Assembly: GCA_001556125.1 (NCBI GenBank)
Contig: LSIG01000030.1
Coordinates: 1 to 15,604, forward strand
DNA: 15,604 nt
Reading direction: 5' to 3'
From: Rhizobiales bacterium CCH10-E5
GTDB taxonomy: Bacteria > Pseudomonadota > Alphaproteobacteria > Rhizobiales > Beijerinckiaceae
A model generated the notes under the pieces. It was given only the letters and a program-made list of their open reading frames with translations, ran no database searches and had not been told where the DNA came from. Positions 1-7,131 of this stretch are shown piece after piece. Positions within the stretch are counted from its first letter, which is position 1; each line of letters opens with the position of its first letter. A program made the translations under genes and the position numbers.

Positions 1-51
1 ACCGATCAAATCATCCCGACATAAACGCCTTGCCAAAGGGGGCGTCCACAT

Positions 52-441
52 ATGAATCTCTTCGATCTCGCCATTCGTTCCGCCGCCGTCGTGATCGGAT
101 TTTTGCATTTCGGCGCCGTGGGCGTCGCCGCTGGGCGCCTGGTCGCAGCTGCGATCATGGCGGGCCTCTATCTCCGCGAGGTCGGCGTGCTCATCTCCGC
201 CGATCTGGCCAGTCAGCTCACCAACCTCTGGAAGATCGCTGCTGCGGGCGCGGTCATGGCGGGCGGGGTCCTCGCGCTGCGTTCAAGCCTGGCCTCACTG
301 AGCCTGCCTGCGCTGGCTGAATTAGTGATCGTCGCCGGGAGCGGCGCACCGCTCTACGCCGCCAGTCTGCTCGCCTGCGGCGTCTGGCTGACAGTCGGCG
401 CCGGCCGGCTGGAAATCACCGATCGCTGGTGGCGACGCTGA
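52..441 (+). CDS. Wzx-type flippase C-terminal-like membrane fragment
   Basis: A 129-residue hydrophobic protein with about four predicted membrane segments (roughly residues 7-23, 25-43, 61-78 and 88-118) and a short charged tail ending in DRWWRR. The pattern of Ile-Arg, then a hydrophobic run with FGAVGVAAGR (about residues 20-29), resembles the last helices of MATE/Wzx-type lipopolysaccharide flippases, which are normally 450-500 residues and move lipid-linked repeat units across the inner membrane. Only the last quarter is visible here, and the same frame is closed by a TAA at 22-24. The ATG at 52 has a G-rich stretch (about 36-42) that could act as a ribosome binding site, so a small free-standing protein is possible. 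A flippase gene broken by a frameshift near position 50, or a sequencing error, fits the resemblance better. Its 3' end overlaps the convergent FkbM gene by 26 nt. Family assignment is by pattern only and moderately uncertain. Confidence 0.5.
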   Translation: MNLFDLAIRSAAVVIGFLHFGAVGVAAGRLVAAAIMAGLYLREVGVLISADLASQLTNLWKIAAAGAVMAGGVLALRSSLASLSLPALAELVIVAGSGAPLYAASLLACGVWLTVGAGRLEITDRWWRR

Positions 442-1249
442 GTGACCGCGCTGCCTGATGCGCCCCTTCGCCGCGGACGTACCATCCGTCCCACTGCGAA
501 TACTCCGGGAACTTCCGACGAAAGCCTTTGGCGGCGAGCAGCGCGTCAATCTTCGCCTCCTGCGGGCTGTGGCTATGCTCCACCGACAGCAGCCGGACAC
601 GCCAGCGCTCGAAGTCGAAGGCCTGGAGGATGGCGAGTTCGCTGCCTTCGGTGTCAATCGACATGTAGTCGATCACGGCCGGGGCTCGGTGCTCCTCGAG
701 CAGATCGTTGAGCGAGATCGTCGCGACCTCGAAGGACGGAGCCGCCCGGCGGATGGCGGCGAAGTGATCGTGCTCGGCCGTGACGGCGATGCCGGCAAGT
801 TCGGGATCCTCGGTGGCGACGAAGGACAGACTTTCGCCGGAACTGCTGAAGACGCAGCGCTTGTCGATGATGCAGCCGCGATTGCTGTAGAGGTCATCAT
901 GCCAGAGTGGGTTGGGTTCGGCGAGAATGCCGTTCCAGCCGAACTGCTTTTCGAGAAGCCAGCTATTGCTGTTGGTCAGGCCATTCGTAGCGCCGAACTC
1001 GACGAAGAAGCCGTCGCGTTGGTCGCCGAGTTCGTAGCAGACCCAGAGGTCCTGGAGGATTTGGGAGCGGGATTTGTCGAGCCGGTCAAAGACATAGCCA
1101 AGGAAACGGATGGCATCCTGTTGTCGCGGCGCCATGATCTCCGACCGGCGCAACCGCAAGGCATTGAACAGGAGCCTGCGCAGTGCGGGGCGGTCGGTCG
1201 CATGCGCGAGGGCTCGCGCGGCAGTCTTCTTAAGGACCTTGTTGAGCAT
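416..1249 (-). CDS. FkbM family methyltransferase
   Basis: A 277-residue SAM-dependent methyltransferase of the FkbM (Methyltransf_21) type, probably O-methylating a sugar hydroxyl of the repeat unit in the cytoplasm. The FkbM landmarks are visible: the SAM-binding stretch FFVEFGATNG (residues 81-90) and the acidic motif DYMSIDTEGSE (194-204). A glutamate follows in SVEHSH (222-227), and a C-terminal WDGWYVR (253-259) is typical of the family. The length fits. The ATG at 1249 overlaps the TGA stop of the preceding copolymerase gene by one base (TGATG), suggesting translational coupling. A GTG one codon upstream (1252) is an alternative start. An AGCAGG stretch about 5 nt upstream of the ATG can serve as ribosome binding site. 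It is the last gene of the minus-strand operon and its end overlaps the convergent flippase-like fragment. The substrate cannot be told from sequence. Confidence 0.92.
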   Translation of the reverse strand: MLNKVLKKTAARALAHATDRPALRRLLFNALRLRRSEIMAPRQQDAIRFLGYVFDRLDKSRSQILQDLWVCYELGDQRDGFFVEFGATNGLTNSNSWLLEKQFGWNGILAEPNPLWHDDLYSNRGCIIDKRCVFSSSGESLSFVATEDPELAGIAVTAEHDHFAAIRRAAPSFEVATISLNDLLEEHRAPAVIDYMSIDTEGSELAILQAFDFERWRVRLLSVEHSHSPQEAKIDALLAAKGFRRKFPEYSQWDGWYVRGEGAHQAARSLSVATSDR

Positions 1250-2922
1250 CACGACCTGCTGCGGTTGATGACGGCGCCCATAACCCTGCTGCCCGCACGC
1301 TGCAGGCGGACGAGCGCATCGTTCAACTCATCGAACCGTGTGACGCCTTCGGCGGCGACGAGGATGACGATGTCGGCATGGGTCGCGAGCGCCATCGCCT
1401 CGGAAGATGATCCGATTGACGGAAGGTCGATCAGGACGTCGCCGCGCTGTTTTGCCTGGGCGAAGACCAGCGCTGCACGCGGATCACAAAAGTCGACGAT
1501 GCGGTTCAGCTGAGTGCTGGTCGAATGGAGCGGCAGCAGATGCACGCCGTTGACCGTTGTGAAGGCGGCTTGCACCGATTTCGTGTTCGAGGCGATCACA
1601 TCGGCCAATGATGTCAAAGAATAATCGCCATTGTTGCCGGGGGCGGGAGAAGCATTGGCGCTGAAAACGCTGACCCTCCGCCCACGGTGAGTCAGCAACT
1701 GTGCGAGATTCATCGTCAGCAGCGTGGCACCTGCGCCGCCCTGCCACGAGCCGATCGCGACGACGGGGCGGCCCTCCGAGCGGCTCGCGCCCCAGCCGAT
1801 CTCGATCGCCGTCGCCAGATCGCGTATCGCCGTCGCGAATGAGCCGGCGCGATCGCGCGTCATCAGCATCGCTTCTCCGGGGCTGGCGGCCGGCAGCAGC
1901 CTGCGCCGGCCGCGGACCTCCGGGACGACCGCGATGCAGGACAGGCCCGTTTCGCGCTGGAGGTCCTGCGGACCGCGGACGCGGCGGTTGAAGGCCGACG
2001 CGATCGCAGCAACGAACAAGCCACCGAGGAGGCCGAAGACGCCGGCGAACGCCATGATCAGACTGGCGCGTGGAGCCGATGGGCCCAGCGGTGTCTGAGC
2101 CGCGCCGATGATCCGCGCGTCGGCGTCCGGAATAGGCCGAGCCGGCAGCGCGCCGCTGCCGACGGCTATACCGGCTGCCTCGACCTGGCTGGCGAGCGCA
2201 TCAAGCCTGCCCTGCAGAAACTCGGCGCCGCTGCGGGCGGAGTCGGCCTTGAAGGCGACCGACTGCAGGAGATAGGCCGACGCGGCGGCGTTAGCGACGC
2301 GGGCTGGCAGTTCGGGATCGGCCGATGCGTAGGAAATCTCGAGGACGTAAGACTGGCCTACGCGCCGTGCCGAGAAGCGACGAACGAAGTTGTCGAAAGC
2401 ACTGCGCCGCGGATCGATCTGCGTGGGCGAGCCCGTCGGGCGCTGCAACGGCAAGGCCGCAGGCAGGGCGCCTGCGAGCATAGCGGAAATACGGGCGGAG
2501 AGTGCCCGCAGCGGGCCGGGTTCGGCGAGACCGAATTCGGGATGCCCGCTCAGGGCGAGTGCATCGAAGACGCTGCGCAGCAGCCGCTCCGATCGGATGA
2601 CCTGCAACTCGCTGTCGGCGTGGTTCAGGTCCAGCGACGGAGGAGCGGCCACCTCTCGCGTCGCGCTCAGGACCTGCCGGCGCGGCTCGAGCAGCAGGGT
2701 GGCCGCGGCGGTGTAGGTTGGCGGTGTCATGCGGACATAGGCGAAGCCGGCGGCGAGACAGAGCGCCAGCCAGACGGCGATCGTGATCTTGTGGTCCGCT
2801 GCGGCGGCGCCGATCATGCGCAACAGCGCGATCGGCCCATCGCCGGCCAGCTGCGCTCTCTGATCGGCCAGGGGCATGACCCGGAAAGGTGCGCCCGTCA
2901 CGCCGGGTTTACCCAGCATCAT
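1249..2922 (-). CDS. Wzc/ExoP-like polysaccharide copolymerase with degenerate kinase domain
   Basis: A 557-residue inner-membrane protein with the architecture of Wzz/Wzc/ExoP copolymerases, which set chain length with Wzy and the outer-membrane exporter. An N-terminal cytoplasmic stretch is followed by TM1 (about 47-62), a periplasmic Wzz-type region (about 65-275), a proline-containing pre-TM motif (about 278-285), TM2 (about 287-309), and a C-terminal BY-kinase-like P-loop domain (about 360-557). The kinase domain is degenerate. The Walker A position reads SWQGGAGAT (392-400) with no lysine, the usual DxD of Walker A-prime is replaced by SAN (421-423), and only the Walker B-like aspartate (VLIDLPS, 496-502) remains. 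The C-terminus ends NRSRS with no tyrosine cluster. I therefore infer it lacks ATP-dependent autophosphorylation. The periplasmic coiled-coil part is short compared with ExoP or GumC. The ATG at 2922 overlaps the preceding stop as ATGA and is preceded by a strong AGGGAGAG ribosome binding site. Confidence 0.9.
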   Translation of the reverse strand: MMLGKPGVTGAPFRVMPLADQRAQLAGDGPIALLRMIGAAAADHKITIAVWLALCLAAGFAYVRMTPPTYTAAATLLLEPRRQVLSATREVAAPPSLDLNHADSELQVIRSERLLRSVFDALALSGHPEFGLAEPGPLRALSARISAMLAGALPAALPLQRPTGSPTQIDPRRSAFDNFVRRFSARRVGQSYVLEISYASADPELPARVANAAASAYLLQSVAFKADSARSGAEFLQGRLDALASQVEAAGIAVGSGALPARPIPDADARIIGAAQTPLGPSAPRASLIMAFAGVFGLLGGLFVAAIASAFNRRVRGPQDLQRETGLSCIAVVPEVRGRRRLLPAASPGEAMLMTRDRAGSFATAIRDLATAIEIGWGASRSEGRPVVAIGSWQGGAGATLLTMNLAQLLTHRGRRVSVFSANASPAPGNNGDYSLTSLADVIASNTKSVQAAFTTVNGVHLLPLHSTSTQLNRIVDFCDPRAALVFAQAKQRGDVLIDLPSIGSSSEAMALATHADIVILVAAEGVTRFDELNDALVRLQRAGSRVMGAVINRSRS

Positions 2923-4934
2923 TTAAATCTCTCCCTGGGCTGTAGATCGGCGGCGCGTTCCGGCTGCAGGCGGCCGCGCAAGATGTCTGCGACACCGAGA
3001 ATGTTGCCCCGCAGGCGCCCCCGGCGATCGATGAACGGCTCCGGCCGCAGTGAGCGGAAGAGGTTGCTCGAGATGTTTCGGAAGAGATGATCTCCGACCT
3101 GGCCGATCGTCATCGTACCTTTGCGAAGCATGTAGAGCGGGTTGACGATCTGCGAGTAGCCAAAGCGTTCGCCGGCCATGCGCCCGCCCTTGACGCCCAT
3201 ATGGACGCCGATCGCCTCGGCGGATTTGACCAGTCGTCCGCCTCTTCGGGCCAGCGCGCCTCCGAAGTCGCGATCCTCCAGCCAGCCGTAAAGCACGAGC
3301 CGCTCATCGAAGCGCAGGCCGGCGATACTTGAAACGCGGAAGGCCATGTTGCACCCGTACGGGCTGTAGGGCTCAATCCACGACCAATCGTCTTCGGACG
3401 GCGCCACGACCATTGTCATGGCCTCGGCAAGCGGGATGCCGGGGCCGGTGACACCATCGGCGAGAACCCGGCCCGTGAACGCATCGATGCCGGCATCGTC
3501 GCGGAAGCAACGCGCCGCGGCAGCGAGCCAATCCTTGTGGGCGATGAAGTCGTCGTCGAAGAAGGCGACGATTTCGGTCCCCGGCGGCAAGTGCGCGAGC
3601 GCCGTGTTCCGCTGGGCCGCGAGCCCGGCGGGTCCGGTCAGGACGAGGACGTCGTTGCGCCCCTGCAGTCCGCCGGCATCAGCTGCGTGAACGCATGAGA
3701 CGATAACGCTGTCGGGTCTCAGTCGCTGATGTGCGAGGAGATGCAGCACCGTCTCCGTCACCACCTCCGGTCGACCGCGAGTGGCAATGACGGCGGCGAT
3801 GCGGGGGGCGGGTGCCGGGATTGCCGTGACCTGCGCTGCGGAGCGGCGTGACTGTGGCGAGATCGCCAGATCGAGATAGCCTTCTGCTGTCCTGCGCCAT
3901 GAGAACAAGGGCAGGCGCGTCTTGCCCCTCCCGATCAGATCGTCGCGCAAGGCGGCCGACCCGGCCAGCGCCGCGATGTGGGTCGTCCAGGCAGCCGGAT
4001 CAGACGGCGAGGCGAGCAACGCCGCCCCGCCACACACTTCCGGCATGCTGGCGCGATCGGATGAGACGACCGGGCACCCACGCGCCATCGCCTCGAGGAT
4101 CGGCAGACCGAATCCCTCCGTCCAGGAGGGAAACACCAGGCAGAGCGCCCGATCGAGCAGATAGGCCAGGTCGTCGTCGCCGACTCGTCCGGCCATGCAG
4201 ACATTGCCGGCACGCGCGAGGTCCTCATCGGCGAAGATATCCGCCCCACCGCCGGCGACGATGACGTCGACGCCGAGTTCGGCCAGCCGGGGGGCGATCG
4301 TGACGACGAGCGCGAGATTCTTGTGACGCGCACGCGACCCCAAGGCGAGGACAAAGGGCCGCTCGCTGTTGGCGCGATCCGCCAACAGCGCTGGAGCCAG
4401 CTTCGCCTTGGCCGGGTTCCAAGCGAGCGCGTGCTCGTGGCCGTTGGGCAGGACTGCAATGTTGCCGGCGCGGATCGGCAAATGGCGTGCGAGTTGCCGA
4501 GCGGAGGCCTGGGAGACCGTCGAGATGCGGGCGCTGCGCCGAGCCAGGAGCGGCTGCAACGTCCGGTAGGCGGTTCGAAAGCTTCGGCTGTAGCTCTCCG
4601 GATTTGTGAAGACGTTGGCGTCGTGGATGCAGACGATCTGCTCGCGCTTCAGCGCCGGCGCGGTGTTGCAGAGATTCAGCAATGGGCCGGGACTGAGCCG
4701 GGGCAACTCGATCTGCTCCCAGCCATGTCCCATCAACCGCCCGGCTGAAACGTGATCGATCGCTTGCAGCGTCAAGACATCTGCGCGCTGCGGCGCAATC
4801 AGCATCGCGCGACGTCCCGCCTCGGATAGTGTGGCATCGAGCGCGGCGACGACGTTGCGCGCATAGCGCTGTACGCCCGTGATATCCTGGGACAGGAAGC
4901 GCCCGTTCACCGCAAAAAAGGGCGCGCTGCTCAT
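2919..4934 (-). CDS. bifunctional glycosyltransferase, GT4-GT2 fusion
   Basis: A 671-residue protein joining two glycosyltransferases in one chain, likely adding two successive sugars to the lipid-linked repeat unit on the cytoplasmic face. Residues 1 to about 360 are a GT4 (GT-B fold) enzyme that starts near NGRFLSQDITGVQRYAR and carries the EX7E-type donor motif EGFGLPILEA (273-282). An Ala/Pro-rich linker (about 361-377) leads to a GT2 (GT-A fold) domain (about 378-670). This has the metal-binding acidic cluster FFDDDF (458-463) and the downstream WLEDRDF motif (551-557), the likely catalytic-base region. Both active-site signatures look intact, so both halves are probably functional. The start ATG overlaps the Wzy-like stop codon as ATGA, and GGAGCGAGG just upstream is a good ribosome binding site. 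Its own stop overlaps the start of the copolymerase gene. Sugar specificity is unknown. Confidence 0.93.
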   Translation of the reverse strand: MSSAPFFAVNGRFLSQDITGVQRYARNVVAALDATLSEAGRRAMLIAPQRADVLTLQAIDHVSAGRLMGHGWEQIELPRLSPGPLLNLCNTAPALKREQIVCIHDANVFTNPESYSRSFRTAYRTLQPLLARRSARISTVSQASARQLARHLPIRAGNIAVLPNGHEHALAWNPAKAKLAPALLADRANSERPFVLALGSRARHKNLALVVTIAPRLAELGVDVIVAGGGADIFADEDLARAGNVCMAGRVGDDDLAYLLDRALCLVFPSWTEGFGLPILEAMARGCPVVSSDRASMPEVCGGAALLASPSDPAAWTTHIAALAGSAALRDDLIGRGKTRLPLFSWRRTAEGYLDLAISPQSRRSAAQVTAIPAPAPRIAAVIATRGRPEVVTETVLHLLAHQRLRPDSVIVSCVHAADAGGLQGRNDVLVLTGPAGLAAQRNTALAHLPPGTEIVAFFDDDFIAHKDWLAAAARCFRDDAGIDAFTGRVLADGVTGPGIPLAEAMTMVVAPSEDDWSWIEPYSPYGCNMAFRVSSIAGLRFDERLVLYGWLEDRDFGGALARRGGRLVKSAEAIGVHMGVKGGRMAGERFGYSQIVNPLYMLRKGTMTIGQVGDHLFRNISSNLFRSLRPEPFIDRRGRLRGNILGVADILRGRLQPERAADLQPRERFK

Positions 4935-6343
4935 AGCCTCGCTCCGGCGGGGATAGGGGGGACGGCACGGACTTCACCGCGGCGCGGCCTGGCCGCGATG
5001 GACAACGCGGCAAACATGCAAAACAGCAGGCCCTGGTCAATGACGGGACTGACGAGCAGGTCGCCGAGCAGCAGCCCGGCATAACCGTTTCGTGCGGCGA
5101 CGGCCGCATCGGCTTCGAGGCTGCCGATGGAGCCCCGCGGGCGCAGGAAGCACTCCAGCGCGAAGATGGCGAAAAACAGCGCACCCGGAATGCCCACCGA
5201 CGCAAGCAGCGCGACGGCAAAGCTCGAGGCGCGGGTGGTGCCGAGCCCAACACCCAGCCCCCAGCTATCGAGGAAATTCTGGAAGGACACGACATTCCAG
5301 GAACTGCGCTCGACACCGGAATCGGATTCCGCCTTGTTCAGCACCACGAGATCGACATAGCTGCGGACTTCCGCCGTGGCCTCGGGATTGAGCAGGAGCA
5401 GCAGGACGACCGCCAGACCGATGACCGGCGCATAAAACGCAAACAGCCCCGCATGGCCCCCAGCCCGACCCTGAACGAGGCTGACCAAGGCGGTGGCGTA
5501 GAGCAGGAGCAGCATGATTGGCGCGCCGACGAGCCCGGTCGACGAGGTCGACAGCACGATTAGGACGAACGAAAATGCCGCGAGCGAACCGGTCAACGCC
5601 CGCTGGACGCCGTAGAGCCACAAGGTGCCGGTGAAGCCGAACACGCCAAGTGTCGAACGGGCGAAGACCGAGGTCTCCGTATAGGAGCCGACGATCCGCT
5701 TCATGCCCGCCACCTCAGAGTCGGTGTGCAGCGTGTAGCGGGCATTGCGGATGAAGCTCAGTAACTCCTGCGTGCCCGTGAGATAGGTCGCCACGTCGAT
5801 CAGGGCGAAAGCCAGGTTGGCGACGCAATATGCAAGGATCGCACTGAGGACGACCGTGAAGCCCTGACGCGTCGAGGCGACTGCGGTCAACGTCAACAGG
5901 CACAGCAGGGTCGCACAAAGATGGACGCTCTGGGTCAGATTGCTGGAAACCGGCGTCAGTGGCACGGTCGACCCGGTATCTTCGAAGACGGATGTGCCGA
6001 GGGGGATAATCGGGGTGACGCCCGCCAGAACACGCGGCATCAGGATGGCGCTCGCGACGCCATAGGCGACCAGACAGGCAAACCAGAAGCCCGGCTCATT
6101 GGGATGCAAGGCCTTGATCACGGCGACGGACTCGCGGCGGCGGCTCAGCACCCCGAAAGCCAGGAAGGCGACCATCAGATGGCCGGGCAGCACGTTCGCG
6201 CCTCCGATAAACAAAGCTGCGGCGGCACCCAGAACCGCCGTGATGGCCAGCCCGTGAACGAGCGCTCCCGTACCAAGCCAGAGACAGATCAGCCCGGCGA
6301 GGACGGTTAGCGCGCCGATCGGCTCGATGCTCATGGCGCGCAT
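4931..6343 (-). CDS. Wzy/O-antigen ligase-type polysaccharide polymerase
   Basis: A strongly hydrophobic 470-residue protein with roughly 10-12 membrane segments and the Wzy_C/O-antigen ligase signature near the C-terminus: an Arg-Ser-Ser-Trp stretch (346-349), then FLDSWGLGVGLGTTRASS (357-374) and a SVGIPGALFF helix (382-391). Such proteins join lipid-linked repeat units in the periplasm. The longest periplasmic loop is probably around 320-370. I chose the ATG at 6343 because GAAGG (6353-6357) lies 9 nt upstream and hydrophobicity begins just after. Alternatives are an ATG at 6334 and an ATG at 6406. The latter overlaps the methyltransferase stop as ATGA and would add a 21-residue Arg-rich tail unlike a normal Wzy N-terminus. 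The spacer between ribosome binding site and start contains a run of eight identical bases. Polymerase versus ligase cannot be settled by sequence, but the context (one such gene, with copolymerase and ExoF) favours polymerase. Confidence 0.87.
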   Translation of the reverse strand: MRAMSIEPIGALTVLAGLICLWLGTGALVHGLAITAVLGAAAALFIGGANVLPGHLMVAFLAFGVLSRRRESVAVIKALHPNEPGFWFACLVAYGVASAILMPRVLAGVTPIIPLGTSVFEDTGSTVPLTPVSSNLTQSVHLCATLLCLLTLTAVASTRQGFTVVLSAILAYCVANLAFALIDVATYLTGTQELLSFIRNARYTLHTDSEVAGMKRIVGSYTETSVFARSTLGVFGFTGTLWLYGVQRALTGSLAAFSFVLIVLSTSSTGLVGAPIMLLLLYATALVSLVQGRAGGHAGLFAFYAPVIGLAVVLLLLLNPEATAEVRSYVDLVVLNKAESDSGVERSSWNVVSFQNFLDSWGLGVGLGTTRASSFAVALLASVGIPGALFFAIFALECFLRPRGSIGSLEADAAVAARNGYAGLLLGDLLVSPVIDQGLLFCMFAALSIAARPRRGEVRAVPPIPAGARL

Positions 6344-6351
6344 CCCCCCCC
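6344..6351. repeat. homopolymer tract C8/G8 before wzy-like start
   Basis: Eight consecutive C on the + strand (G8 on the coding strand) lie exactly between the GAAGG ribosome-binding site (6353-6357) and the preferred ATG (6343) of the polymerase gene. A length change would alter the spacing from the ribosome binding site and would also decide whether the ATG at 6406, coupled to the upstream methyltransferase stop, is in frame with the polymerase. It is in frame at the present length. It could be a slippage site or simply chance in GC-rich DNA. Confidence 0.6.
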
Positions 6352-6402
6352 ACCTTCGTTGGGGCAGCACGGCTCGCCGACATCTGCGATCGGCCGCGAC
6401 AC

Positions 6403-7095
6403 TCATTCGGCCAACACGAGCAGCGAGTAGCCGCCCAGCACCCGGACGCTCAGATCCGGCGCGAGCGAAAAGCACAGACGGCGTGGCAAGCGCATCAGTC
6501 GGCTGCTAAGCGCCTGATTGGGCAGTTCCAGCCGGCTCGCCGTATAGGCGTGGTCGATGACCCTGTAACCGCAATCCGCCAGCGTCGCGAGAGCGGTTTC
6601 CTTGAAGAAGTAGTGCAGGTGGCCAACATTCTTGCGCAGATTGGCGATCGGCCAGCCGCGCAACAGCGATTGTACCGAGAGGTCAAGCGGGATGTGGAAG
6701 ACCTTGTAGCGGCCCTTGCCGCGCAGCGATTTGATGAAGGCGATGTAGTCCTCGACATGCTCGATGACGTCGGCAATCACGAGCAGGTCGTAATCCGCTG
6801 CGCCCACCGCGGCAAAGTCACCGAAGAAAAATTCGACCTTGTCGGTCTCCTTGTACTTGGCGCGCTGATAGGCGTGCGGCGAGATCTCGTAGCCGTGAAA
6901 ACGGATCGCCGGATATGCCTTCGCCAGATTGAACAAAATCTCTCCGGTTCCGCAGCCCACTTCGCAGGCCTTGTCGAACGAAATCGCGTTCTTGCGCAGG
7001 ATCGCCTCGATCTGACGGGCTTTCCACGGGGAGTCCTCCTCGTGCCAGGTCGGATTCAGGTCGGCATAGGCTTCGCTCTGGTAGATCGTCTGCAT
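6403..7095 (-). CDS. class I SAM-dependent methyltransferase
   Basis: A 230-residue cytoplasmic methyltransferase with a Rossmann-type SAM-binding fold. Motif I reads CEVGCGTGE (44-52). The acidic residue that binds the SAM ribose is in GYEISP (68-73), a GDF motif follows (92-94), and DLLVIADVIEHVED (103-116) matches motif II/III of Methyltransf_11/23 proteins. By context it probably methylates a sugar or a sugar-linked intermediate of the polysaccharide, though small methyltransferases like this are hard to assign. The ATG at 7095 is preferred over a TTG one codon earlier (7098) because GGGGAAG lies 6 nt upstream of it. The gene follows the GT4 gene after a 36-nt gap, and its TGA overlaps an ATG (6406) that leads in frame into the polymerase gene. 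It is unrelated in sequence to the FkbM enzyme at the end of the operon, so the locus carries two different methyltransferase types. Confidence 0.91.
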   Translation of the reverse strand: MQTIYQSEAYADLNPTWHEEDSPWKARQIEAILRKNAISFDKACEVGCGTGEILFNLAKAYPAIRFHGYEISPHAYQRAKYKETDKVEFFFGDFAAVGAADYDLLVIADVIEHVEDYIAFIKSLRGKGRYKVFHIPLDLSVQSLLRGWPIANLRKNVGHLHYFFKETALATLADCGYRVIDHAYTASRLELPNQALSSRLMRLPRRLCFSLAPDLSVRVLGGYSLLVLAE

Positions 7096-7131
7096 CAAGG
7101 CTTCCCCGATCTCGCTATCGATCGCCTGTGA

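Noticed and set aside
458..1513. A 351-codon + strand open frame opposite the FkbM and copolymerase genes
   Set aside because: It lies antisense to two well-supported genes, has no recognisable domain and is typical of open antisense frames in GC-rich coding DNA.
6407..6475. Longest possible start of the polymerase gene inside the methyltransferase gene
   Set aside because: It overlaps the methyltransferase coding end, adds an Arg-rich non-membrane stretch and lacks ribosome binding support.
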